Source: Fibrobacter sp. UWB11
GTDB lineage: Bacteria > Fibrobacterota > Fibrobacteria > Fibrobacterales > Fibrobacteraceae
Assembly (NCBI RefSeq): GCF_900143015.1
Contig: NZ_FSRT01000001.1
Span: 1,116,001 to 1,180,000, forward strand
DNA: 64,000 nt
Direction: 5' to 3'
This document shows positions 51,499-59,483 of this stretch, piece by piece (the stretch's first letter is position 1; the number at the start of each line of letters is the position of its first letter). Both the position numbers and the translations under genes were made by a program. The notes beneath the pieces were generated by a model. That model was not told the origin of the DNA. It was given only the letters and a program-made list of their open reading frames with translations, and made no database searches.

Positions 51499-52394
51499 TG
51501 AAAGCCATTCTTATCATCGCTCATCATTGCATTTTGCCGGGTGCGTACAAAGGATTTGAAGAAATCCTCGACCGATTGCATCATGATTTGCCGGGTACGC
51601 GTGTCGCTAGCACAAGTCTTTTAGATTTAGAAAACGACTTGCGTACCATTTTGCGCGAAGATGTGGAATCAGTGACCCTTTTGCCGTATCTTTTGCTGAA
51701 CGGTCAACATACAAAGAATGATGTGCCGCGAGTGGTGGCAAAACTTCAGGCGGAATTTCCGCAGATCCCAATAACGCTTTTGCCTTGCCTTGGTGATTGG
51801 AAAGAATTCTCGAGTATGGTGGTTTCAGGCCTTCGCACTGCGCAGAACGAAAGCGAACAAGTCATCGCGAACGAAGCAAAACAATCTACCTTCTCGCAAA
51901 ATCATTCACTTTTCTCCATCGAACTTAATCTTGAAGGACGTAACGTTCTCGTTGTGGGTGGTGGATCTATTGCGCTTCGTAAAGTCAAAACGCTTATGCC
52001 AACAGGTGCTCGCATTACTGTAGTTGCACCGCAGTTCTTGTCTGAATTTAAGACTCTTGCAGAAGATAAACCGCAGCTTTCGCTTAAAGAACGCGAATAT
52101 GAATCGTTGGATTTATGCGGTGTCTTTATGGTGTTTATTTGCACAGATAAGCCGGCTGTAAATGCGATTGTCAACAACGATGCCCATGCACGCCGCATCT
52201 TGGTGAACAATGCTTGCGATTACCGCAGTGGTGATTTTATAGTGCCTGCACGAATGAATTTTGGCGAAAATATCGTAGTGACTGTATCTACGCAGGGATA
52301 CGCTCCTTCGCTTGCTAAACAACTCAAGCATAAAATCCAAACGGAATGGCGCGAAGGTCTGGAAAAGATGGAACAAAATTTTAAAAGTAAATAA
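51498..52394 (+). CDS. Sirohydrochlorin ferrochelatase (CbiX)-precorrin-2 dehydrogenase (Met8) fusion
   Basis: 298 residues. Residues ~1-118 resemble a short CbiX/SirB chelatase: 'LIIAHHCILPGAYKGFE' (metal-binding His), 'VTLLPYLLLNGQHTKNDVP' (second His). Residues ~140-298 are the Met8/CysG-N dehydrogenase: 'NVLVVGGGSIALRKVKTL' (NAD-binding), 'NNACDYRSGDFIVPA' (catalytic Asp) and 'VSTQGYAPSLAKQLK'. Together they oxidise precorrin-2 and insert iron, giving siroheme. The linker (~121-131) is encoded by a palindromic repeat at 51861-51890. One-base overlap with cobA-hemD makes the two a coupled siroheme unit. Confidence 0.88.
   Translation: MKAILIIAHHCILPGAYKGFEEILDRLHHDLPGTRVASTSLLDLENDLRTILREDVESVTLLPYLLLNGQHTKNDVPRVVAKLQAEFPQIPITLLPCLGDWKEFSSMVVSGLRTAQNESEQVIANEAKQSTFSQNHSLFSIELNLEGRNVLVVGGGSIALRKVKTLMPTGARITVVAPQFLSEFKTLAEDKPQLSLKEREYESLDLCGVFMVFICTDKPAVNAIVNNDAHARRILVNNACDYRSGDFIVPARMNFGENIVVTVSTQGYAPSLAKQLKHKIQTEWREGLEKMEQNFKSK
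51861..51890. repeat. In-frame palindromic repeat in the CbiX-Met8 linker
   Basis: GTCATCGCGAACGAAGCAAAACAATCTACC, close to the CGTCATTGCGAGC...GGCAATCTC intergenic form. Encodes 'VIANEAKQST'. Confidence 0.7.
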
Positions 52395-52472
52395 AAATTT
52401 ATTTGAAATCTGTTCTTTTTTATTTGTGATATTTTGTACTTATATATACAACTTTATAAATAAGGAGTATAT

Positions 52473-52853
52473 ATGAATAAACTTATGGTTGTTGCCGCTT
52501 TCGGCGCCGTTCTTTCACTTACTGCTTGTGGTGATGATTCTTCTTCTAATGCGGGAGGCTCGGGAAATACCACACAGCTTGATAATAAGAGTGTTGTTTC
52601 TTGTGACAAAGTCATGACTATTGCAGGCATGCAACAGCATTATTGCTATGCTATTGCCGCCGATGATGCTGCCGTGGAATCGTTCATGGCGAAGTGCGGC
52701 CCGATAAGCGATTTGGATAAAACCGCTTATACAATTGGTACTGGTTGTGCTCCGGCAAAGCTTGCTTGCAATGTGCAGAATCAGGTTGAATATTTCTATG
52801 ATGATGCGGCCGCTCATTTCTCTTGCGCAGAAATGAATCCTGACGCTCTTTAA
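52473..52853 (+). CDS. Small lipoprotein with conserved cysteines
   Basis: 126 residues. Lipobox SLTAC with Cys near residue 19, then a Ser/Gly/Asn-rich spacer (GDDSSSNAGGSGN) and a compact domain with six further Cys ('VSCDK', 'HYCYAI', 'AKCGP', 'TGCAPAKLACN', 'FSCAEM'), probably three disulfides. AAGGAG precedes the ATG. It sits between siroheme genes and hemB on the same strand, but has its own promoter-like region (TTGTGATATTTTG...TATATATA) and terminator, so a heme role is not implied. Confidence 0.75.
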   Translation: MNKLMVVAAFGAVLSLTACGDDSSSNAGGSGNTTQLDNKSVVSCDKVMTIAGMQQHYCYAIAADDAAVESFMAKCGPISDLDKTAYTIGTGCAPAKLACNVQNQVEYFYDDAAAHFSCAEMNPDAL

Positions 52854-52881
52854 TGCAAACAGCTTTTTTGTGTTAGATTCG

Positions 52882-52913
52882 AAAAATCTGGTCTCTGTGA
52901 CCGGATTTTTTTT
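52882..52913 (+). terminator. Rho-independent terminator
   Basis: AAAAATCtGGTC / GACCgGATTTTT stem with TCTGT loop and T8 tail, 28 bases after the small lipoprotein gene. Confidence 0.85.
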
Positions 52914-53000
52914 ATGCATGGATGAATACCCCCGTTATTTACTATAATTAGGATTGTTCAAATTATTGACTACATTTAACTTCCTACCGACTACTAAATT

Positions 53001-53966
53001 ATGATTATTCGTCCTCGTCGCTTACGTAAAAATGAAGTTATCCGCAACATGGTTGCTGAAACTGCTGTGAATCCCGATGCCCTCGTTTACCCGATGTTCG
53101 TGGTTGAAGGGGAGGGGGTGAAAGAAGAAATCCCGTCCATGCCCGACCAGTTCCGCTTTTCGATTGACGAAATCCTGAAGGAACTTGAAAGCTGCGTGGC
53201 GCTTGGCATCAAGTCCATTTTGCTGTTTGGAATTCCGAATCACAAGGACGAGATGGCGACTTCTGCTTACGATAAGAATGGTATTGTGCAGCGTGCTGTG
53301 CGCTCCATCAAGGCGAAATTTCCGAGTTTGTATGTTATTACGGATGTGTGCCTTTGCGAATACATGAGCCATGGTCATTGCGGCATCATCAAGGATGGCG
53401 ATGTGGATAACGATCCGTCGCTTGAACTTTTGGCAAAGACGGCTCTTTCCCATGCTGAAGCGGGTGCCGATATGGTCGCTCCGAGCGATATGATGGATGG
53501 CCGAGTGGCTGCCATTCGTGAAATGTTGGATGCAAACGGATTCTCGAACACTCCGATTATGGCGTACAGCGCAAAGTTTGCAAGTGCTTTCTACGGACCG
53601 TTCCGCGATGCTGCTGATTCTGCTCCGCACTTTGGCAACCGCAAATCTTACCAGATGGATGTACGCAATGGCCGCGAAGCCTTGCATGAAGTGGAGCTTG
53701 ATTTGGAAGAAGGTGCCGATATCGTGATGGTAAAACCGGGCCTTGCGTTCCTTGATGTGCTCCGCCAGACCGCAGAAATCAGCAATGTACCGGTCGCTGT
53801 GTATAACGTAAGCGGTGAATATTCCATGGTTAAGGCGGCTGCAAAGATGGGCTGGATTGACGAAAATGCGATTATCCGCGAAAACATGATTGCATTCAAG
53901 CGCGCCGGTGCTGACATTATTATCACGTACCACGCCAAGGAAATTATGGAAAAGAACATTCTTTAA
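53001..53966 (+). CDS. hemB: Delta-aminolevulinic acid dehydratase (porphobilinogen synthase)
   Basis: 321 residues. Condenses two ALA into porphobilinogen. Visible: 'RPRRLRKNEVIRNMV' N-terminal arm; zinc/metal site 'DVCLCEYMSHGHCGI' (Cys119-, 121-, 129-type ligands, so zinc-dependent rather than Mg-only); Schiff-base lysines in 'MAYSAKFASAFYGPF' and 'IVMVKPGLAFLD'; 'YNVSGEYSMVKAAA'. The ATG at 53001 follows an AT-rich leader without a clear Shine-Dalgarno. An MscS-like gene follows after 15 bases. Confidence 0.97.
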   Translation: MIIRPRRLRKNEVIRNMVAETAVNPDALVYPMFVVEGEGVKEEIPSMPDQFRFSIDEILKELESCVALGIKSILLFGIPNHKDEMATSAYDKNGIVQRAVRSIKAKFPSLYVITDVCLCEYMSHGHCGIIKDGDVDNDPSLELLAKTALSHAEAGADMVAPSDMMDGRVAAIREMLDANGFSNTPIMAYSAKFASAFYGPFRDAADSAPHFGNRKSYQMDVRNGREALHEVELDLEEGADIVMVKPGLAFLDVLRQTAEISNVPVAVYNVSGEYSMVKAAAKMGWIDENAIIRENMIAFKRAGADIIITYHAKEIMEKNIL

Positions 53967-53981
53967 AAAAGGAACTTTATC

Positions 53982-54791
53982 ATGAAAGAATTCGAATCGT
54001 TCTTGAAAAATGTCGGTGTCACGAATGCTATTGCTCAGAACATCATTGAAATTGCGACCGTGCTTGTCGTTATCGCCATTATCTTGGCGATTATCAAACT
54101 TATTCTTAATTTCGCTATTAAGAAAGGTGCAGATGAATCGGTAAAACCGCTACTTTATTCGCTTTTTTCTTATGCGCTGTACATTGTCGGTTTGCTCATG
54201 ATTCTGCATATTCTCGGTGTGAATACCGCTGGAATCGTGACTGTGATTGGTGCTGCTTCTCTTGCCATTGGCCTTGCTTTGAAGGATACGCTTGGCAACA
54301 TCGCTTCGGGGATTCTATTGCTTTTCCTCCATCCGTTCCGCGCTTCGGATTATATCGAATGTGGTTCTTTGAAGGGCAAAATCGTTGGCGTGGGACTTTT
54401 CAATACGATTCTCATTTCGTTGGATGGTCTTTACGTTTCTGCTCCGAATAGTATGCTGTGGGGCGCTCCCATTATCAATTTTAGCCGTAATCCGGTTCGC
54501 CGTTTGGATTTGGCATTTGGTATTGATTACGCGGACTCGGCAGAAAAGGCTATGGCCGAAATGAAGCAACTTGTAGAATCTGATTCTGAAGTGCTAAAAA
54601 TGCCGGAACCATCTTTTTATGTTTCGTCGCTTGATGATAGCGCGGTTTGTGTCAATATGAGAGTTTGGGTCAAGACTGCAAACTACTGGGACATGCGCTG
54701 CAAGTACATGAAGGCTGTGAAGGAACGCTTTGACGAGGTCGGCATTTCTATCCCGTTCCCGCAGCGTGTGGTGCATATTGTGAAAGAATAA
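53982..54791 (+). CDS. mscS: Small-conductance mechanosensitive channel (MscS type)
   Basis: 269 residues, three TM helices at ~20-45, ~58-82 and ~85-115. TM3 is the typical pore helix, Gly/Ala-rich 'GAASLAIGLALKDTLGNIA'. The cytosolic beta and alpha/beta domains follow ('FRASDYIECGSLKGKIVGVG', 'VSAPNSMLWGAPIINFSRNP'), ending '.FPQRVVHIVKE'. The channel opens under membrane tension to release solutes during osmotic downshock. It lies 15 bases downstream of hemB with AAAGGAAC as ribosome-binding site, so is probably co-transcribed; no functional link to heme is obvious. Confidence 0.92.
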   Translation: MKEFESFLKNVGVTNAIAQNIIEIATVLVVIAIILAIIKLILNFAIKKGADESVKPLLYSLFSYALYIVGLLMILHILGVNTAGIVTVIGAASLAIGLALKDTLGNIASGILLLFLHPFRASDYIECGSLKGKIVGVGLFNTILISLDGLYVSAPNSMLWGAPIINFSRNPVRRLDLAFGIDYADSAEKAMAEMKQLVESDSEVLKMPEPSFYVSSLDDSAVCVNMRVWVKTANYWDMRCKYMKAVKERFDEVGISIPFPQRVVHIVKE

Positions 54792-54795
54792 TTTT

Positions 54796-54857
54796 TGAGT
54801 TACTGGTTACTAGCTGTGCTTTTTACTAGTAACTATTAACTAGTAACTAGTAACTCA
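54796..54857. repeat. 18-bp inverted repeat with heptad period (ACTAGTA units) before hemL
   Basis: Left arm 54796-54813 and right arm 54840-54857 are complementary at 17 of 18 positions; each arm is built of (A)GTTACTA units. It could form a large hairpin in the leader just 13 bases before the hemL ATG, or be a remnant of a mobile palindrome. Confidence 0.6.
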
Positions 54858-54870
54858 TTAAGGAATTTTT

Positions 54871-56157
54871 ATGAATCATTCTTTAAGCGAAAAGTTGTTT
54901 GCTGAAGCGAAAACGCTTATGCCGGGTGGCGTGAACAGCCCTGTACGTGCTTATGGTAACGTGGGGGCTACGCCTCCGTTTATTGCCCGTGCGAAGGGGA
55001 GTCACATCTACGATGTCGATGGAAACGATTATATCGATTACGTGGGTAGCTGGGGCCCGATGCTTTTGGGGCATGCGCACGATGCTGTGATTAATGCGGT
55101 TGCGGAAACGGCAAAAAACGGATTAAGTTTTGGTGCTCCGTGCGGCTTGGAATCGGAACTTGCAAAGCTTGTGATGTCGCTTGTTCCGAGCGTCGAGATG
55201 ATTCGTATGGTGAACAGCGGGACCGAAGCAACGATGAGTGCTATCCGTGCGGCTCGCGGTTTTACCGGTCGCGATAAGATTGTCAAGTTTGAAGGCTGTT
55301 ATCACGGCCATAGCGATAGCTTGCTTATCAAGGCTGGCTCGGGCATGCTCACGACGGGCAAGCCGAGCAGCAAGGGTGTGCCTGCGGATTTGGCAAAGTA
55401 CACGCTCACGCTCCAGTACAACGATGTGGCTGGCGTTAAGGACCTTTTCGACAAGATTGGCGACGAAATTGCAGGCGTGATTGTTGAACCGGTAGCGGGC
55501 AACATGGGCGTTGTCCCTGCGAAGCCGGAGTTCTTGCAGACGCTTTCTGAAGAGACTAAAAAACATGGCGCTTTGCTCATTGTCGATGAAGTCATGACCG
55601 GTTTCCGTGTCGGCATCCATTGCGCACAAGGTCTCTATGGCATTAAGCCGGATTTGACGACGTTCGGAAAAATCATCGGCGGTGGCATGCCGGTGGGCGC
55701 TTATGGCGGCCGCTTGGATGTGATGCAACAGATTGCCCCGCTCGGAGGAATTTACCAGGCAGGCACGCTCTCGGGCAATCCGGTGGCGATGGCGGCAGGG
55801 CTAACGACGATGCGTGAACTCAATGCACACCCTGAATACTATGTGCATGCCGAAGCAATGACGAAACGCTTGATTGCCGGTCTCCAAGATGCCGCAAAGT
55901 CTGCAGAAATTCCGCTTGCGACAAACCAGGTCGGTTCTATGGGCTGCATCTTCTTTACCGAAGGTCCGGTCACATGCTTTGCCGACGTGCAAAAATCAGA
56001 CTTGGAACTTTTCCGTCGCTATTTCCTTGGAATGCTTGACGAAGGCATTTACTTGGCACCAAGTCAGTTCGAGGCCATTTTCGTGAGTGCAGCACACAGC
56101 GAATCTGACATCGACCGTACGATTGAAGCCGCACGCAAAGTGCTCAAGGCGTTGTAG
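54871..56157 (+). CDS. hemL: Glutamate-1-semialdehyde 2,1-aminomutase
   Basis: 428 residues, PLP fold type I. Converts glutamate-1-semialdehyde (product of HemA) to 5-aminolevulinate. '[17 protein letters not shown]' near the N-terminus, '[19 protein letters not shown]', '[13 protein letters not shown]', '[11 protein letters not shown]', PLP lysine in '[17 protein letters not shown]' (~266) and '[15 protein letters not shown]' are all typical. Start ATG with AAGGAATT upstream. Closes the + strand tetrapyrrole cluster. Confidence 0.97.
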   Translation: MNHSLSEKLFAEAKTLMPGGVNSPVRAYGNVGATPPFIARAKGSHIYDVDGNDYIDYVGSWGPMLLGHAHDAVINAVAETAKNGLSFGAPCGLESELAKLVMSLVPSVEMIRMVNSGTEATMSAIRAARGFTGRDKIVKFEGCYHGHSDSLLIKAGSGMLTTGKPSSKGVPADLAKYTLTLQYNDVAGVKDLFDKIGDEIAGVIVEPVAGNMGVVPAKPEFLQTLSEETKKHGALLIVDEVMTGFRVGIHCAQGLYGIKPDLTTFGKIIGGGMPVGAYGGRLDVMQQIAPLGGIYQAGTLSGNPVAMAAGLTTMRELNAHPEYYVHAEAMTKRLIAGLQDAAKSAEIPLATNQVGSMGCIFFTEGPVTCFADVQKSDLELFRRYFLGMLDEGIYLAPSQFEAIFVSAAHSESDIDRTIEAARKVLKAL

Positions 56158-56244
56158 TTCTGGATTGTTAAATTTTTATTATTTATCTTGATTGAATTAT
56201 GTTATATATTATTGGTATCATAATCAACAAGATGGAGAATAAAA

Positions 56245-56544
56245 ATGAAAAAAATCATGATTCTTGCTGCTATTGGAAGTGCGGTCCTTCTCTCTGCTTG
56301 CGCCGCCGCTTCTAAAGCCTCGTCGGTTGTTACTGATGCCAGCGATTGTACGGTTTCTAGTACCGAAAACTCGGCTACAGCCACAACGAAAGGTGGCTCC
56401 GTTACTTTCACGCAGACTGAAAACGGTTATTCCATGACTTATGGCGGTGCATTAAGCTCCCTTGAACCCAAGGAATTTGATGTAAAGGTGGGCAAGGAAC
56501 AGCTGCTTGACATGGCCAACAAATACTGCGCTGATAACAAGTAA
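56245..56544 (+). CDS. Small lipoprotein, 99 residues
   Basis: Lipobox LLSAC (Cys near residue 18) followed by an Ala/Ser-rich spacer; the mature part is beta-rich and Thr-rich ('DCTVSSTENSATATTKGGS', 'YSMTYGGALS') with two Cys (near 34 and 95) that may pair. GATGGAG lies upstream. Own terminator at 56551-56585. No family recognised. Confidence 0.7.
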   Translation: MKKIMILAAIGSAVLLSACAAASKASSVVTDASDCTVSSTENSATATTKGGSVTFTQTENGYSMTYGGALSSLEPKEFDVKVGKEQLLDMANKYCADNK

Positions 56545-56550
56545 ATTTGA

Positions 56551-56585
56551 AAAAAAATCCGACTTCTTAAGAAGCCGGATTTTTT
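56551..56585 (+). terminator. Rho-independent terminator
   Basis: AAAAAATCCG-a-CTTCTT / AAGAAG-c-CGGATTTTTT, an almost perfect stem with T tail. Confidence 0.88.
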
Positions 56586-56664
56586 ATTGCTCGCCCGTCA
56601 GTGACGGGGTGGTTTTCAATTATTTTTCTACAGTGCCGTTTTTTTGCGGCATTATCCGCTATAC

Positions 56665-56696
56665 CGTCATCCTGAGGCATTGCCGAAGGATCCAGT
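56665..56696. repeat. Intergenic palindromic repeat (CGTCATCCTGAGG...GAAGGATCCAG)
   Basis: Ends at the 3' edge of the acyl-CoA synthetase gene; same family as 39715-39760. Confidence 0.65.
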
Positions 56697-58423
56697 TATT
56701 TTTCTTCAGACGTTCCGTTCACTGCGTTTTCCGCATTCGCTTCATCTGGAGCAGTCTCATTCTCGGCTGCGTCCTTGTCGCGGATGGTCGCACGGCGAAT
56801 CTTTCCGCTAATCGTTTTTGGCAGTTCCGTCACAAAGTCAATAATGCGCGGGCTCTTGTAGCTTGCGGCAATGTTCTTTGCAAAGAGCTGGATTTCCTTG
56901 GCCAGTTCCTTGGAGGCTTCGTAGCCCTTCTGCAAAACGACTGTAGCTTTTACCGCTTGGCCGCGAGACTTGTCCTCGACACCTGTTACAGCCACTTCCA
57001 AAACGGCCGGGTGCTTATGCAGCACTTCTTCCACTTCGAATGGGCTAATGCGGTAGCCAGAACTCTTGATAAGGTCATCGGTACGGCCTACGAACCAGAA
57101 GAAACCATCTTTATCGCGGGTAGCTGTATCGCCAGTGTGGTACACTCCACCTTCGAATACTTTTTCAGTACGTTCAGGATCGTTGTAGTAACCACCAAAC
57201 ATGCCAAATGGTTTACCCTGGTCAATTTTGATGATTAGTTCGCCGACTTCATCGACTTCGCAAGGTTTCCCTTCGGCGTTAACAATTTCCATGCGGTAGC
57301 CCGGAGATGGCTTACCCATTGAACCCGGATGCGGTTCGCTAAAGCCAAAGTTACCTGTGGTGAGCGTAAGCTCGGTCTGTCCGTAGCCTTCTTGCAAGCG
57401 GATGCCTGTCTGTTCGTAGAACTTGTTGTAAATATCCAAGTTCAAAGCTTCGCCTGCGGTCGTGCAGTATTGCAAACTCGAAAGATCGTACTTGCTTATC
57501 CCGTGCTGCAAAATGTAGCGGTAAACGGTTGGTGGAGCGCAGAACGTTGTCACCTTGTATTCTGCCATTTTTTCGAGCAATTTTCCTGGAATGAATACGG
57601 TCATGTCGTAAGTGAATACGGCACTACCGGCAAGCCATTGTCCGTAAATCTTGCCCCAGAGAGCCTTTGCCCAACCAGTTTCTGCAACGGTCAGGTGGCG
57701 GCCTCCGTCAACTACATGCTGCCAATACTTGGCGGTTACAATATGACCGAGTGGGTAGGTGTACGTGTGTGCGACCATCTTCGGGTTCGAACTGGTGCCA
57801 CTCGTGAAGTACACAATCATGATATCATCATTGTGTGTTGCGTCTTCGCCAGTCGGGCGTTCGAAAGAGGCGGGATAAATTTCGTAGTCGTCATAAAAGC
57901 TAATCCAGTTTTGGCGGGCGGTTTGGCCGACTGTCACGAGCTTTTCAACAGACTCGCATTTGGACTTTGCCTTGTCGACTTCTTTCTGTAAAGCAGAATC
58001 GTCATACGTCACCACCATCTTGACTTTTGCCGCGTTAAAGCGGTATTCCAAGTCTTCGGCAGCGAGCATGTTTGTTGCCGGGATCGCAATAGCGCCAATG
58101 CGGTGCAGTGCGAGCAAAAAGAACCAGAATTCATAGCGGCGGCGCAAAATAAGCATCACGCGGTCGCCTTTCTTGATTCCCTGTTCTACAAGAAAATTCG
58201 CAGTGCGCTGGGAGGCTAGCGATAAGTCCTTGAACGTAAAAATATGGCTTTCGTCATTGTCATCGCACCACACAAGAGCTTCGCGCTTGGGCTCGGTCTT
58301 GGCGTATTCGTCGACAACATCGTAAGCGAAGTTGAAATTGTTCGGAATAGTTATCTTAAAATTCTTGTACAAGTCTTCGTAAGACTTGTAATCGATCTTA
58401 GATAAAAACTTATTTAAAATCAT
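56696..58423 (-). CDS. AMP-forming acyl-CoA synthetase
   Basis: 575 residues, ANL superfamily, resembling medium-chain acyl-CoA synthetases. Activates a carboxylic acid to acyl-AMP and then acyl-CoA. Motifs: A3 'MIVYFTSGTSSNPKMVAHT' (~200), A5 'LQEGYGQTELTL' (~345), A7 'YHTGDTATRDKDGFFWFVGR' and hinge 'DDLIKSSGYRISPFEVEEVL' (~450), A10 Lys in 'TISGKIRRA' (~540). The last 25 residues are an acidic Glu/Asn tail beyond the usual end. Eighteen bases downstream of the DUF2334-like gene, same transcript. The substrate could be a fatty or branched acid; not determined. Confidence 0.9.
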   Translation of the reverse strand: MILNKFLSKIDYKSYEDLYKNFKITIPNNFNFAYDVVDEYAKTEPKREALVWCDDNDESHIFTFKDLSLASQRTANFLVEQGIKKGDRVMLILRRRYEFWFFLLALHRIGAIAIPATNMLAAEDLEYRFNAAKVKMVVTYDDSALQKEVDKAKSKCESVEKLVTVGQTARQNWISFYDDYEIYPASFERPTGEDATHNDDIMIVYFTSGTSSNPKMVAHTYTYPLGHIVTAKYWQHVVDGGRHLTVAETGWAKALWGKIYGQWLAGSAVFTYDMTVFIPGKLLEKMAEYKVTTFCAPPTVYRYILQHGISKYDLSSLQYCTTAGEALNLDIYNKFYEQTGIRLQEGYGQTELTLTTGNFGFSEPHPGSMGKPSPGYRMEIVNAEGKPCEVDEVGELIIKIDQGKPFGMFGGYYNDPERTEKVFEGGVYHTGDTATRDKDGFFWFVGRTDDLIKSSGYRISPFEVEEVLHKHPAVLEVAVTGVEDKSRGQAVKATVVLQKGYEASKELAKEIQLFAKNIAASYKSPRIIDFVTELPKTISGKIRRATIRDKDAAENETAPDEANAENAVNGTSEEK

Positions 58424-58440
58424 AATTGCGCTTTAAGTGA

Positions 58441-59211
58441 TTACAGGTCCTTGTACATGATTTTTTCACGCATGGTGGATATGTAACGAACCATATTCAA
58501 AATGCGTTTTTCACCAATCGTCCTAAAGTCCTTGTCGTGGAAAACAAGGCGGTGGACTCCACCTGGTAAGAGCATCTTGAGGCAGGCGTAAGTCTGCGCA
58601 ATTTTGAGGAGCGGAGTGGGCAAAATCGAGAAACTGAGCGTACTTGAGTTAGTTTTCTTGATGTTTCCCTTTACCTTTTGGTAAATGCCGTGGAAATCTT
58701 CGTAGTAGTCGAAAATTGCAAGAGCCTGTTCCTTGAGGTACTTGTTCCCGAACCAGATAGGCGGGATAAAGCCGGACGGTTTGCCCATGCCATGAGCCTT
58801 CCACAAGGCGAGACTGCGCTTGAGGAGTGCCTGCGTAAAACGTTCATCGATACCAGCGAATTCCGCTTCGTTGTTCGAAACCAAAAGGGCCAGTTTGCCC
58901 GAAATGCTACGCTTTAACGAAAGATCGGCTCGATGACGAGCGCCATGGAGCATAATCTCGTAGCCTTCTTTCACGAACTTTTCGAGTTCTTCACGGAATT
59001 GCTCGGCTTCGGATTCCGGAGCTGCACCAAATGCGGGAATCACCGCGATACTGATGGGCGCGCCTGCCGCTTCGGCAAGCTTTCGAATTTGGACGGAAGC
59101 CTTTTTGAAATTATTTACACTAAAACTGTGATAGCAAAGGATGTACTTCTTTTTCTTTTGAGAAGTTGCTTCGGCTGCCTGGATATCGGCAATATCTTTA
59201 TTCTGTTCCAT
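58441..59211 (-). CDS. DUF2334-type polysaccharide-deacetylase-like protein
   Basis: 256 residues, no signal peptide; the first 20 residues are acidic/Ala-rich. A NodB-like (deformed TIM) barrel is suggested by 'KKYILCYHSFSVNNF', 'PISIAVIPAFG', 'GYEIMLHGARHRADL' (HxxxH-like metal pair) and 'PSGFIPPIWFGN', as in DUF2334 proteins. Members are thought to deacetylate glycans or lipid-linked sugars. It follows a 43-residue membrane protein by 3 bases and precedes an acyl-CoA synthetase by 17, so a role in lipid or cell-surface metabolism is plausible. Confidence 0.75.
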   Translation of the reverse strand: MEQNKDIADIQAAEATSQKKKKYILCYHSFSVNNFKKASVQIRKLAEAAGAPISIAVIPAFGAAPESEAEQFREELEKFVKEGYEIMLHGARHRADLSLKRSISGKLALLVSNNEAEFAGIDERFTQALLKRSLALWKAHGMGKPSGFIPPIWFGNKYLKEQALAIFDYYEDFHGIYQKVKGNIKKTNSSTLSFSILPTPLLKIAQTYACLKMLLPGGVHRLVFHDKDFRTIGEKRILNMVRYISTMREKIMYKDL

Positions 59212-59214
59212 AAA

Positions 59215-59346
59215 TTACTCCTGTTCCTTGGAGTTGGTGGAGGCTTCTTCTTCTAGCTTTTGCGTAATGAAAAGGTGGTAAAGGAAAAACAAAACTGCAC
59301 TGCAGATAGAAAACTTCACCCATGATTTAACAAGCTTTTCGAACAT
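59215..59346 (-). CDS. 43-residue single-TM protein, first gene of the operon
   Basis: ATG 59346 has AAGGAG seven bases upstream. The product starts MFEKLVKSWVKF, has one TM helix (FSICSAVLFFLYHLFIT) and an acidic tail (KLEEEASTNSKEQE). The TAA lies 3 bases before the ATG of the DUF2334-like gene, whose ribosome-binding site (AGGAG) overlaps the end of this frame. Function unknown; perhaps a membrane anchor for the next enzyme. Confidence 0.6.
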   Translation of the reverse strand: MFEKLVKSWVKFSICSAVLFFLYHLFITQKLEEEASTNSKEQE

Positions 59347-59483
59347 ACATCGCTCCTTTGCGGTATAGCCCCGGTCTGGCACAACTGCCGACAAACGGGA
59401 ACATGCTCAATGGAAAGATATAAATTTTTATCCACAAATGCGTCCGTTCCGCGCTTTTTCCTATAAATATGGAGGGAATGGAG

